Assembly (NCBI GenBank): GCA_038496445.1
Contig: JALMLS010000309.1
Span: 62,001 to 126,000, forward strand
Direction: 5' to 3'
DNA: 64,000 bases
DNA from: Trichosphaerium sp. ATCC 40318
Taxonomy: Eukaryota; Discosea; Flabellinia; Trichosidae
The translations under genes and the position numbers were made by a program. The notes beneath the pieces are model-generated. The model had not been told where the DNA came from. It worked only from the letters and a program-made list of their open reading frames with translations, and did no database searches. Position 1 is the stretch's first letter. Each line of letters starts with the position of its first letter. Of this stretch, positions 1 to 11,600 are shown piece by piece.

Positions 1-278
1 GTAGTTTCTTGACATTTATTATATATCTTACAGACGATTTTGAAGACGGTTGGACAACATTCTATCCACAAAGAAATAAACCTATTCGTGTTAAGCCAGA
101 AAAAGGTAAGGAAGCCTAAACAATATTTCATCAGTATCAGATTTCTCACTACTGTGTATTAGGAATGGCTCTATTATTCTATCACAGTCACCCTCTTAGT
201 CCATTACATGAAGGTAGTCTTTGTCATAACGGCAAGAAGTATGTTCTAAGATCAGATGTCATGTATCGTTATCCATAA
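1..278 (+). CDS. 2OG-Fe(II) oxygenase (prolyl 4-hydroxylase-like), C-terminal part, cut by the window edge
   Basis: The last two exons of a paralogue of the gene at 630-1546. The first exon reads SFLTFIIYLTDDFEDGWTTF and is followed by a short intron (about 107-161, GTAAGG...TTAG). The last exon reads GMALLFYHSHPLSPLHEG and ends VMYRYP before TAA at 276-278. The segment keeps the distal iron-ligand histidine (LHEG) and the 2-oxoglutarate-binding lysine region (GKKYVLRSDVMY) of the P4H-like family. It is clearly a tandem duplicate of the next gene, differing at scattered positions. The upstream exons with the HxD motif lie outside the window, so I cannot say whether the gene is intact. Confidence 0.75.
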
Positions 279-629
279 TAATAAAAGTGTTTGTATTTTT
301 TAGATAATTCTTTTTTCTGTTTTTACAATGAGCTGTCGTACTCCTTATACCAACCATGAAGGAGGCAATAAAACAACTTTTGCGCTTACAATGTCAAATG
401 ATGAAAGTCCAATAAGTATTGTGTTAAATTAAGTCACGTCATATTCTTTTGTCAAAAAAAAAAAGAATAAAGAAGTACTTTGTGAATGGTTTTATCGGGC
501 ACAGTACAGTTGTACGAATTCGTACCACCAACTGCAAAAAAACCATACACCTTTACCTTGTGTTTTAAGTTAACACTTGTTTAGTTGAAAACTGGTGAGT
601 TATTGAATTCAGTTATTCTATTCTTACAA
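279..629. other. Intergenic region between tandem oxygenase genes
   Basis: AT-rich spacer that must hold the 3' end of the left copy and the promoter of the right copy. No coding exon is supported. A pyrimidine-rich and A-rich stretch lies near 420-470. Confidence 0.5.
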
Positions 630-1546
630 ATGAAACTCATGGCAACGAAGGCATACTCAATTAGTGTACGAGGGAAAGAAAGTGGCATCAACGTTTACCA
701 AACCAAACCCAACAGCATACAATACGCTACGAACAGTAAAAAAGTGACGAAGACAGACATTGACAACGTTAAAGGCGCATTTGTACTTCGTAATGTCTTA
801 ACTCCAAATGAATGTGCTCAATACGTTAACATCACTGAAGAAATGGTAAACACTCCTTCGTGTACACTCTAACCGAAATTTTAGAGTTATGATTTGGCAT
901 ACGTTACTGGCAAATACGGTATGCAAGCAAGGACAGATATTCGTAATAACAAACGTGTCATTTGGCAAAGTGATGACAGTGTGAGTTTATGAGCTCAATA
1001 AAGTCATTTTTTCGCTGATTGGCTTTAATAGATTTGGGCTCCTATCTATGAACGCATCGCTGATCTTGTACCAAAAAATGTTGAACATAATGCTTTAGAT
1101 TGGAGGGTGTGTGGTTTAAATGAACGGCTTCGATTTTATCGTTATGAAGAGGTGAGAACATTTTTTCTTTTATTCAAAGTTGAAAAAGTATAGATAAAAT
1201 CCACTAACTTGTTGTTCAGGGTGAAGAGTTTGTGAAGCACAAGGACGGGTGTTATACGAGGAACGAGAAAGAACGTAGTTTCTTGACATTTATTTTATAC
1301 CTTACAGACGATTTTGAAGGCGGTTGGACAACATTCTACCCAAGAAATAAACCTATTATGGTAAAGCCAGAAAAAGGTAACGGAAAAACAATATTATTTA
1401 GTGGCAGATTTCTCACGTTACTGGTATCAGGAATGGCTCTAGCTTTCTATCATAGGCATCCTCTTAGTCCATTACATGAAGGTAGTCATTGTCATAGCGG
1501 CAAGAAGTATGTTCTTAGATCCGATGTCATGTATCGTTATTCATAA
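630..1546 (+). CDS. 2OG-Fe(II) oxygenase, prolyl 4-hydroxylase-like
   Basis: Five exons by my splicing: 630-845, 885-980, 1032-1151, 1220-1376 and 1431-1546, giving about 234 residues. The catalytic core is visible. FVKHKDGCY holds the HxD iron ligands, YLTDDFEGGWTTFYP is the family core strand, PLSPLHEG holds the distal histidine, and GKKYVLRSDVMY holds the lysine that would bind the 2-oxoglutarate C5 carboxylate. Family members hydroxylate proline or related side chains using Fe(II), O2 and 2-oxoglutarate; the substrate here is unknown. There is no signal peptide, so a cytosolic or nuclear role is more likely than collagen-type modification. The last intron (1377-1430) is 54 nt with no in-frame stop, so retaining it would insert 18 residues beside the active site. 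The start is the first ATG of exon 1; no upstream in-frame ATG was seen. Confidence 0.85.
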
Positions 1547-1924
1547 TAAATGGTTTCTATTTTTAAGTTCTTTTTTTTCTGTATTGCAACGACTCGACTC
1601 CTTTACGCCAAAGTTGATGAAGGTAAATCTCATAGCTATAAAACAACGTAAAATGGAAAAAACCAAGAAGTACATCGAAGTAATTAAATATCACGTGTCA
1701 TAATCGTTTTTGTCAAAAAAAAGAAAAGAAAAGGGATCGATAGATCCATACTTTTTGTGAATTGTTTTTTATTATTCAAGCATTGGATGTGGGTCACTCT
1801 TTCATTATGAATTTTTCTCTATATCTACAATTGTAGCTTGATCTTTTTGGGTTTTCTTTTTAAACCACCCCTGAACTCTTGTTTTTTTTTTCTATTTTTT
1901 CTCTTTCTTCTTTTGTTTTGGAAC
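1547..1924. other. Convergent intergenic region (shared 3' ends)
   Basis: Lies between the oxygenase (plus) and the ENT gene (minus). AT-rich with poly-T and poly-A tracts around 1715 and 1880, as expected for two 3' ends. One CACGTG is present near 1692. No gene seen. Confidence 0.5.
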
Positions 1925-3663
1925 TTAGTAGTCATCATATACAGAAGCCTCACTGCCATTATCCATCCTTTGTTTCTCCGCTTCCGCCTCAAGCTCTCTT
2001 TTACGCTGTAATAGTAGTTCTCTCTTTTTAAGCAATAACTGTTGCATTCTTGCACGCATCTCATGTTCACTTGCTTCAACGCCACCTGCCAAGTAAGGAC
2101 TAAACAAATACATTAATAATAGAACCATTGTAAGCGTTGTGTGTTTTGGCTAGATTTTTTGTAGTTACGTGGTGCCCTCTACTCGCCTTGTTGTTTCGTT
2201 CATTGGGTTATAATCATCAGAGTCGTCAGCCATAACGCCATTTGATTTTTTGACACTACAAACAAGGTTAAACGGTGAAACATTAAAAAAGACTATTATC
2301 GTACGATTCTGTGCGTGTACGCTTTGCTTTTCCTGCTCTCCCTGTGTTAGATTTACGTCGTCTCTTCTTTCTTTGAGGCTCTTCGTATGGCATGTCATCT
2401 TTACCCAATACAACTGGTTGTACGTATGAATAATCCCTATTGACAGGCTTTAGCGGTTTTTTGTAGAATTCTTCGTGTAATCGGTTATTATCAATAAAAC
2501 GCATCAAATAACAACACTGCATCGTAAATTTAACGTGTACAGAGCGTTTTAAGATTTGTTTTGAGATTTGTTATTTTTCGCAACTTACTGTGGTTCTTCT
2601 GCTGCAACAACAGGTACAGAAGGAGCGATAACAGGCTGTGCTAGAGGAGCAAGGTCTCTTCTTGGGGCAACCTCTATTGCGCCTTGAGAGAATAATTTTG
2701 ATTTGCTGCTATTGCGGTACAAGTGAGCGTCAAAACCAACTCCGAATTACGCAACAGAGACGTTTGTCAAAAAAAGAAAAGAAAAAAAAAATCAGGAACT
2801 GCTGCGTACAAATCTTCTTCGTGTTTGCCTAGCGCTTTTAGCTCCTCATCTTGTGATAGACGCAATATCTCTGCCTCATGTCTAAAGGGAAAAGTGAGAT
2901 TCTGTTCATGTCATTGTGTGAAGGTTACCGTGATTCAGTGATGTCAAGACTGGATCTTAGTTCTACGTAGCGTGAATAAGAGGCGTATGGTTAAAGAAAA
3001 TGGCTCGTTAGACGTTTGGATACAAAACCAAAAAATTAAAGAAAATTGTCGTGTTAGTAACACGTAAAATAGCATTTAGAGATAGTATTAGTGGATTTGA
3101 AGCGGTACAAGCAATACGATTTTATGAAATAATTTGACTGGCCAGAAAATGGCTTTATGATAAATTAGACGCTTGTTTAGACCGTTTGAAGCGGTTTTAC
3201 AGTGAACAAATAGGAATTTTTAATTTTTTTTTTGAATAACACAACAAAGCGGTAAAAAGGTACGTGCGCTAACTAGAATCATACCTTTAAGGATTAGGTC
3301 CTTTTTCCATGTAAGTTCTCCTTTGGCGTAAAATGCAGTTAATACTGAAGTATACGCGTCAAGCTCTATAAATCAAGTCAGAACAATAAATTAGACGCGT
3401 TATTAACTATTAGTAGAGTTGCAAAAACTAATAACAAAATGCACACCTAGTTGCCGTTTGGAAGTGTATGTTGGTTTTGAGGCGCCATTAGGTACTTCAG
3501 TTACTATAGGTGTAACCGGAGGAGGGATTTCAATTTTTTCCTCGACAGGAGCAACAGGAGCGACAGTAGGCTCGCTCTCTGCTTTAACTTGTGTTTTGAG
3601 CGTTATTGTTTTGGCAGCAGGAGAAGGTGACGTTTCCATAGGCTCCATTTTACTGCCGTCCAT
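1925..3663 (-). CDS. ENT-domain (EMSY-like) nuclear protein
   Basis: The first exon (MDGSKMEPMETSPSP...) is a Pro/Val/Glu-rich leader of about 75 residues. Splicing then joins short exons into an ENT domain: LELDAYTSVLTAFYAKGEL, TWKKDLILKELRSSL and RHEAEILRLSQDEELKAL. This is the helical EMSY N-terminal fold, whose known members act in chromatin (EMSY) and plant agenet proteins. Downstream are basic and acidic tracts (KKRRRKSNTGRAGKAKRTR, ADDSDDYN), then a C-terminal helix rich in R/K/E (MRARMQQLLLKKRELLLQRK) ending in SVYDDY before TAA at 1925-1927. The intron inside the ENT domain is unusually long (about 2963-3284, 322 nt). One internal junction (near 2590-2650) fits only if the donor is the GTACCT site upstream of the better-looking GTAAGT. 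Probable role: nuclear regulator with a basic tail. The gene is divergent from the NHL gene. Confidence 0.75.
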
Positions 3664-3915
3664 TAAATACCGTTACACTTTTCAAAAAGGTAAACTGGAT
3701 GAAATTTCACCTTATTTCGAAATGATGTTCTCACAATTTTTTCTTCAAGCAGGCTTAACTTGGATTTTCTTTTGTGAGGCTTTTTTTGGCATTTTATATA
3801 CTCCACGTGTAACATAATGATTACTTTCGCGTGTCACTGTTCCCTAAAGTTAGTTTACTTTATAAGCACCATAATTGAAGACGTTCAAAGTACAAGACTG
3901 TAGAATTATACCAAA

Positions 3916-5685
3916 ATGGATTTATCTGCAACTGTATACATTGGATCTACTGAGAAAGGGTTAGTTGATGGCGATGGGGACACTTCACGCTTCGATTTGG
4001 TACGTATTCTACATGCTTTGGTGATATCTCATTTCTGTAGCCTAGGGACATTTTATTTGATGCGTTAGGCAATTTGATCGTACTTGACAGCGCAAATCAT
4101 CGTATACGCATTATAAATAAGAAACGTGTGGTTACAACGCTAGCGGGGTCTTCTATAGGTACGTCAAGCGCAAAAACCTGCGGACTATCTTAAAACACGT
4201 TTTTGTATTCTATTTACCCATTGAATAGGCATGCGTGATGAGGAGGGACTAAAAGCTAAGTTTAATTTCCCCACTGCGATAGCTTTGGACAAAGAAGGAA
4301 ATTTTTACATTACAGAGCCTGAAAATCATCGCGTACGTAAAGTATCCCATGATTTTCAGGTATCTACGCTTGCTGGTGCGTTATTTCTGCTTTTTAAAGC
4401 TTTTTCTGTCTTGAAAATACATTAAAACGGAAAGAAATAGCCTTGTCTTATATGTTGTTAAAGGAAGTGATTGGGGTCATGTTGACGCGTCAGGGCATAG
4501 TGCAAAATTTCAGGGACCTGCTGGTATTGTTTAGATGATGTTAGTCACGTGTTAAGTGTAATTTTAGGTATTGCAGTTGATGATAAAGGAGTAGTTTATG
4601 TTTCTCAAATGAGAAACCATAAAATTCGAAAGATTGAGCCTTCTGGTGCCACAACCACTTTTGCAGGTTCTACAAAAGGCTTAAAAGGTACGCATACATT
4701 AGTTATATAGCACCTATAATTATGAGGTGCTTTCAACAGACAGAAAGGTCGACAACACGTCAAAATGACAAACTTTTTTTTTTATTTATTGAGTCTGTTT
4801 TCGCTCAAGAACTCTGTAGATGGCAGCCTTGATGACGCTCAATTTTCTTGGCCTTCTGCATTAGTTCTTTCTCCAGATGGGAAGCTCCTTTACATAGCAG
4901 ATACAGAAAACAACGCTATTAGATACATAGACTTGGAAAAAAATACAACTAGTACACTCGCTGGTGGTTCACGTGGTAAAGATGATGGAAAAGGTAAAAT
5001 GGTTATTTTTGGAAAACCTTTGTTAACTTTTTGTCATTAAAGGTAGTGAAGCTAAATTCAATGAGCCTTATGGTATGACAATTGATAAGGAAGGTAATAT
5101 ATATGTTGCAGATTCTAGAAACAACGCAATAAGGAAAGTTTCACCTGAGGTATGTTGGCACTGAGGTTTTATTAGTTTTTTTTTAAACCGTTGTTTGGTA
5201 CTCTCCAATGATTTTTTGTATTAATGATTTGTTTTTATAGGGCTCTGTATCTACGTTACAACTATCACTTAGTTTAAATGAACCTTTGGGCGTCGCTTTG
5301 GATGGAGAAGGAAGCTTGTTTGTAGCTGACACGAATAATCACAGAATTGTTGAAGTAGACTTAAACAGTACGTTTTAAAATGACCGTAACATTCGGTGAC
5401 TGATAATTTTGGTCTAGGTGAGTCAGCAAAAGATGTGAGCGTAGAATTATCAGATCTGAAGAAAGACTACGAGGCACTTGTAAAAGAGAATGAAAAATTA
5501 AAGCAAAACTCAGAAACTGCTACAAAAGAAGAAGGGAGCAGCACTTTCTTTGGTAACCACTTCGCTTAAAATCTGCTTTGTACTTACTCTTATGAATAGT
5601 GTTACCTTTTTTACTTGGTATTGGCGTAATTACTGGAGCCTTTTTTGCTGTTAAAGCGCTACAATCGCGTGTTAACGTAAACTAA
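3916..5685 (+). CDS. NHL-repeat beta-propeller protein with C-terminal membrane anchor
   Basis: Several short exons (first donor GTACGT near 4000) encode a protein starting MDLSATVYIGSTEKGLVDGD. Six NHL blades follow with the pattern P.G.a.D..GnlyvaDs.NhrIRki: DILFDALGNLIVLDSANHRI, TAIALDKEGNFYITEPENHR, GIAVDDKGVVYVSQMRNHKI, ALVLSPDGKLLYIADTENN, GMTIDKEGNIYVADSRNN and GVALDGEGSLFVADTNNHRI. A coiled coil (SDLKKDYEALVKENEKLKQN) and one transmembrane segment (VLPFLLGIGVITGAFFAV) follow, ending QSRVNVN. No signal peptide was seen, so this looks like a tail-anchored protein with its propeller in the cytosol. NHL propellers usually bind protein or RNA; no enzyme partner domain is fused here. The promoter is shared with the ENT gene (about 250 bp between starts). 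Confidence 0.85.
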
Positions 5686-5962
5686 AAAAGCACGAGTTCG
5701 GAAAAGAAAAATAGGGAAAAACAAACACCAAGAATATTGTAATAATTAAAACAAGATTAAAACAGGAAAGTAAACTGGTTAATCTTTTTTACTATTAAGC
5801 AAAACTTTTCAGCAATGTATAGTACTTATCAGAGAGACAACGATTTGAGGTTGTTCGAGTTCTTACAGCATTTCAGCAAGATATTGTTCAACTTTTTAAG
5901 TCAACCTTTCAGTGTTTTTTTTCGTTTATTGCTCAAACACAAAGTATCAAAACAACTCAACA

Positions 5963-7582
5963 ATGGATTTTGTGGGTGTTTCAGTTGAACAAGCGCTTGC
6001 TTACTATCGCGAGAACCGCTCAGAAGCGTTTAATGTCAAAATAACAAAGAACCGCGAGATTTTCATCAAACAGCTTGAAAATGCATTAAAAATCATGAAT
6101 AAAGGCATAACACAACAGCTTGATAAGTTTCTTCTTTTACAAGAACCGAATACTGTCGAAAACATGAAGAATAAACCTGCGTTGCATTGTAAGGATGTCA
6201 CATTGCCAAAAAGCAAACAAACAAGAGAGTACGTTCAAAAAAAGCCTCAGCAATTGACTCAGATTATCGATTTCTTCGAGTTTGGTCACGTGATAAAAAA
6301 TATTATCGAAACGAAAGGTTATCGATAATCTGCGTCAATTCCTCATGCACAATACTGGCAATTGTTTTGTTTGTGCTAATGTTACACAAGGAGTGAACCT
6401 CTGATACGCAAAGAACCAAATATACTTGACTTTCCACCAGAGATTATTTCAAACATTCTATTCGATACAGAAGGAGAAACAAGATTTTCTGTTGCTCAAT
6501 CGTGTCATCTGATGTGTGATATCATTCATGATGTTGTCGGGTATGAAAAGGTGTTTATCAAGGGTGTTTTGGATATTGTAAAGATAAGACAGTACAAGGG
6601 TATCATAAACAATACAGATATTCGAATAATTGGGTTGCAAGATACCATGTATTCATTGCTAGCTGGCGCTCGAAGTATTCACTTAAGGTATTCTCCCCGG
6701 ATTAAAGATAAAGATCTGATAGCATTAGCTGGCGTTCATACCATTTTCTTAAGCCACTGTGCAGATATTACAAATCGTGGTATTAAAGCACTCAAAGGTG
6801 TCCATACAATAGATATTAGTTGTACTTCAGTAACAGATGAGGGTCTTAAAGCACTAAATGGGGTTCACACTATTAATCTTGTCCGTACTTCAGTAACAGA
6901 TGAAGGTATAATGGCGCTCAAAGGAGTTCACACTATTGACCTTAGCCATACTTCAATAACAGATAAGGGTGTTAAAGCACTTAAAGGGGTACACACAATT
7001 AATCTTAACTGTACTCGAGTAACAGATGAAGGAGTTAAAGCACTTAAAGGAGTTCATAATATATTGCTTGGCTGTACTTCAGTAACAGATGAGGGTATTA
7101 AAGCACTAAAAGGAGCCCATACCATCTATCTTAGTAGGACCTCAGTAACAGATGAAGGTATAATGGCACTCAAAGGAGTTCACACTATTGACCTTAGCCA
7201 TACTTCAATAACAGATAAGGGTGTTAAAGCACTTAAAGGGGTTCACACTATTGATCTTCGCTTTACTTCAGTAACAGATGAGGGTGTTAAAGCACTTAAA
7301 GGGGTTCACACTATTAATCTTGTCCGTACTTCAGTAACAGATGAAGGTATAATGGCACTCAAAGGAGTTCACACTATTGACCTTAGCCATACTTCAATAA
7401 CAGATGAAGGAGTTAAAGCACTTGAAAGGGTTCATCACATTTGTTTATCCAGATGTAGATATATAACAGATGAGGGTATCAAAGCGCTCAAAGGCGTTCA
7501 CACCATCATGCTCAAAGGTACTTCAGTTACAAATGAATGTATACAAATGATGAGAGCCAAAGGGGTGTACATAGTACTGTAG
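5963..7582 (+). CDS. F-box/LRR protein A (GVHTI-type repeats)
   Basis: Exon 1 is 5963-6228 and exon 2 is 6391-7582, giving about 485 residues. The N-terminal 90 residues (MDFVGVSVEQALAYYRENR...) are predicted helical and unrecognised. Splicing joins TRE to SEPLIRKEPN and keeps frame into an F-box, LDFPPEIISNILFDTEGETR...SCHLMCDIIHD. A run of about 14 LRRs follows, mostly 21 residues each, with consensus GVHTIDLSxTSVTDEGIKALK. Proteins of this type are SCF substrate receptors: the F-box binds Skp1 and the LRR binds the target. Target unknown. The repeats are nearly identical at DNA level, including larger repeated blocks (about 6885-6990, 7140-7245, 7325-7410), so the array has been shuffled recently by unequal exchange or conversion. 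Copy B (20584-22258) is its inverted duplicate. Confidence 0.85.
6252..6340 (+). other. Long hairpin inside the F-box/LRR A intron
   Basis: Arms 6252-6271 (AATTGACTCAGATTATCGAT) and 6321-6340 pair at 19 of 20 positions around a 49-nt loop that contains CACGTGAT. The same stem, with the same single mismatch mirrored, occurs in the intron of copy B (21882-21970). Confidence 0.75.
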
Positions 7583-7654
7583 TAGAATTATGACATTGTT
7601 ACAAAGACCAATACAAGCAAGTTCTGAATATTTTGACAACTGACTTCAATCTTT

Positions 7655-8014
7655 TCAGTACGTATGACCAATAAAATAGAAGAGTGTTAACCAGTTTGTT
7701 GACAAAAATGAAAAGGAAAAGCTGTCAATGTCAAAAACTATCTCGTTAATCTCAAAGACCTCAGAGTTGTTTTTGTTCATTACATTGAGTATGTAGTTCG
7801 TTTTAACTGGGAAAAAACCTAGTTGCTTGCTAGCACCTATCTCACCAAATACAAGGTATAGAATAATGAAGTAAACAACTGGATTGGTGTTAATCGTTTT
7901 TATCGAAACAGTGGGTAATCTCCATTGGTAGCATTCCAAAATGTATGAAAGTTCGAACTGACAATTAAGTGTCACATCTTTTGGTTCGATTAATGAAACA
8001 ATAAATGTGAACAT
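7655..8014 (-). CDS. Uncertain 119-residue ORF with one hydrophobic segment
   Basis: An ATG-started reading frame (MFTFIVSLIEPKDVTLNCQF...) with a hydrophobic stretch (NPVVYFIILYLVFGEIGA), ending WLTLFYFIGHTY. I recognise no family. Upstream on the same strand a short frame MNSYILELLKSHQNI ends at a stop, so the ORF may be an exon of a decayed gene. It lies in the only sizeable space between F-box/LRR A and the beta-helix gene. It could be chance. Confidence 0.25.
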   Translation of the reverse strand: MFTFIVSLIEPKDVTLNCQFELSYILECYQWRLPTVSIKTINTNPVVYFIILYLVFGEIGASKQLGFFPVKTNYILNVMNKNNSEVFEINEIVFDIDSFSFSFLSTNWLTLFYFIGHTY

Positions 8015-8655
8015 GGTACCATAGACATCAGGTTCTAAATATTTTGGTGGCTCTTCAATAGCTCAAGAATGTATGAATTCATAGGCACCTCCTTTTTTAA
8101 CAGTCACCTTTCTTTGTTGATCGGCCTTAAGGCAATGTCAAAAAGCAAAGAATGTTAGGCTAAAATTGTCATATACATGCCTCACGTGATCACTTGGATG
8201 ACTTACGCTTATATATTCATGGCTTATTCGTTGTTTTGCTCTTTCCTTATTCGCTAGATCTAGGTTCTTGTAAATTAACTGATCGTTCACATATTGGCTC
8301 CGTGATGTTTCGTGTAGACTATGTAAACCATTATCGATGTCTATAGTCTATTGGGATGTTATTATCACATGAAGTAACTCGAAGTCTATTCAAGATGTTT
8401 CACACCACGAGATACACTCACTTACTAGAAACGCTCATCTGAGACATTGTAACACGTCATGTAATAAACAGATTTAAGCGTTACAACATCTCTTACAAAA
8501 ATAACATTGTTATATCAAATGTAACATAAAACAAGTTGAAGTCCTAATAATTTTCGGAAGTTCAGAGAATCTCACTTGCACAAGTTTTTTCTCAAATGTA
8601 CTCAAAAGTCGGAATTTCCGATTATTTTTGAACGAATCGACAACCAAGGGAATCA
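8015..8655. other. Intergenic region upstream of the beta-helix gene
   Basis: AT-rich, with a CACGTGATCACTTG stretch near 8183. No coding exon is supported. Confidence 0.5.
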
Positions 8656-11600
8656 ATGCTTAATATATCCTCTATTGTATGTATGGTTATTATAGCGACT
8701 ATTATTACCTGCGAATGCAGGGTATACCATATGAAACCGAACGGAACGGGAAATGGTACCTCAGAAGAATTGTACGGCGCCTTTTCGCTTAGATGTAGGT
8801 TTTATACTCGTTTACTGATTCATGTCAAAAGGGCTGCAGGAAGTTTCAATTCTCTGGCGGTATTAACAGGAGGTGATACTGTACTAGTGTATGGTGGAAA
8901 CTATACGTCTTTTTATAGTTGCTCGTATGATAACACAACAATAACCCCGCTATTGGCATCGTTTAAAGGATCCATAGGGAACCACATCATCATTAAGAAC
9001 AAACCAGGTAACCAAAAGGCGCTAGAGAAAAAACCAAGTATTGAATCGCCTTAAAATGAGTCTACGTGGTACTAATGTTTGTTCTAGGCGAAGAGCCTTG
9101 GTTTTTCCTAGATTTCGAAGATGGTTGCGTAATAAGTACCTTTGACGAGTACCACAACAGGTTTATTTGGGATTGGACGACGTTACACTTTAAAGCTTTG
9201 AGTCACGTAACATTTGAAGGCATTAACCTTGGTTCCAGTATATGTACGCGCGTAAACAGCTCGGGATTTCTGAGGGCAGCATCGCTTTTGACAGTTTCAG
9301 AAATTTCACAATTTTTGAGAAAAAGTGTTTTGAAAAAAATTGCTTGACTGTCGGTACTTTTCCTCAGCATAGCATAAATTACTCGCAAATTAAGTTTTAC
9401 TCCTATAAGTATAGAATCCTATATACATGTTCAAAATAGCAATTTAAGTTTAAGACGGTTCTGAAGTGAGTAAAAACCTCTCAAAGAATTCTATAATTCC
9501 CATAAATATCAAAAATCAACAATTTTATTTTTTTCCAAGAAACAGTCTCAAAAGCGATGCTACCCCGAGAAATAGTTTAAAACTCCAAACAGTATCAAAA
9601 ATGATGCTGCCCCGAGAAATAGTTTTAAACTCCAAACTGAAATATTCTTTTTTTTAAGCTCGAGGCTTCAGCTGTGAAGGATGTGTTGATGTTTTATACA
9701 CAAAATCAAAGTTGCGCAATTGTGGTAGAAATTGTGTGATTATCATGTCTAATTCTGTAAATGTTACACTTAAGGACTTGGATATATTACCAGGAAAAGG
9801 TGAGTCTACAAGAGGATATGGTGTAACATCAAAAACTAATTTTTTGTTTGAAGATTTCGAAATAGAGGGCTTATTTCTTGGAGGTACAGTCAAATATATC
9901 TATCTGTGAACTGTTTATTTATAGTTTTTAAGGTGTCAAGGTGTATGACAATTGTATCAGAACAATGATAATGAATGTATCAGTGTCAAATAGCAACAAA
10001 GATGGCGGATTTGGTATATGGATTACCAACTCATCTTCTACTGTACGTTACATTTCTTTATGTATTGTTTCCATTAGAGTTTGTGCTTACTTGATAGTAG
10101 ATTATACAGGATAATATGCTAGTAAATAACACCAATCAGATAACGTTAGAGCACTACACGCATGACACTGTTATAGAAAGGTATCAAAGCAACTAATACA
10201 AATGACAGAAATACAGCTATTTTTTTTGCTTTTGTTTTTTTTTGTACAACTGCTTTCTTCCTTTCTGAGTACAGGGCATTAATCGTGTTTTTAGGAATGT
10301 AATATCTGGCGGAAATTATGGTATTTTCCAACATTGTCCCGAATGGCATGATTGCTTCGACGACGATTATGAAGATTCCAATAATTATATTACTGAGAAT
10401 ACTCTAATATCAAACAACCTTTTTATAAATATAGCCAACCTGTCAAATAATATTGTGAAACCTGTTGGCGGTGGTGGATTTTATTATAATGTATTTCATA
10501 ACATCTACGATCATAAAGGTCTATTCCCTGGATTTTCTAGATGTTTTGATATACGGAACAACATTTTATCAGGGTATGTTTGTTTATCTTATTTTTTTCT
10601 TACATAATATGACCGGCTACAAAGCCTCTAATTTTTTCTGTTTATTTGTGTTTAAGTATAGCGTGATTACCTATTCTATGCTTATATTAAAACCTGTAGG
10701 GGAACCGTTGATTCAAGTACAGAACTGATATATCTACAGAACTGCAGACATACAATGAGTCATAACAACTTTCACAATGACACAGGCAAATACGGCTATG
10801 ATCTTGGCGTCAACTATAATGTTGATTCAGAATTTATATCTGAAATCACAGAAGATCCATCAAGCACCAGACTTAGTCCATCATCGCCTTTAATATATGC
10901 TGGGATAGGCGTTGTTGAAAAAACAGATTACGAAGGTAATCTACGTAGAAATAGCAATACAACACTAGGTGAGGTTCTTGTCTACTGTGTGAATAGCAGC
11001 TAACTTCAAGTGCCTTTTAGGTCTCTATAGAGAGTGCTTTAACATCGGACAGAGTGACGCTTGCATTACAGTAGGCACATTTGACATAGAGAGGAGAATT
11101 AGCCCAATAGATGGATCAAACATTAATGGTATTTAGGACTACCTTTGTCGGTTTATTTACCGTTTCTGTAGGAACTATCATTATTAATAATGACGCAACG
11201 CTTTCTTTAAATGGATCTGTAATATATGTGTTTACTAATAGTTGTGCTTCATTACAAGGTACAAACCCAGCTATACTTGAAACTATTAATTTGTTAAATT
11301 AAGGAACACTTCAAGTGAGTGCGGATAACTTCATAGAAGACCAGAACTACACTCTCTTGGAATTTCCTAAAGAGTGCGTTATAAGTGTTGAGAATATTAT
11401 TGTCACAAGTGACGACCCTTGTAAACAGCCTGAGCTTAATGTGGTTGGTATGATCAACTCTTTTTCTTTGTGTTTTAAACTAACTTGTTTCTACAGGCTC
11501 ATCATTGGTACTTGCCTTTTCTGCATCAAATAGATGTCAAGAACCCACTAATACAAGCAACTTAGTGTTTGTTATTAGTGGTTCATTGGGAGGCAGTATA

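Larger units (their letters stand above)
5900..7582 (+). repeat. Inverted duplication, copy A
   Basis: Near-identical, in opposite orientation, to about 20584-22325. Homology begins about 60 bp before the start codon, covers exon 1 (266 nt in both copies) and the intron (162 versus 160 nt), and runs into the LRR array, where repeat number and order diverge. Confidence 0.85.

Noticed and set aside
5912-6328. Single ORF with DFFEFGHVIKNIIETKGYR as C-terminus
   Set aside because: This tail is the intron read through; splicing at GTACGT 6229 joins exon 1 to the F-box in frame, in both copies.
9203-9388. Extension of the beta-helix exon through 9347
   Set aside because: The frame contains the foldback sequence and no beta-helix pattern; splicing 9244-9658 gives ISRGFSCEGCVDV in frame.
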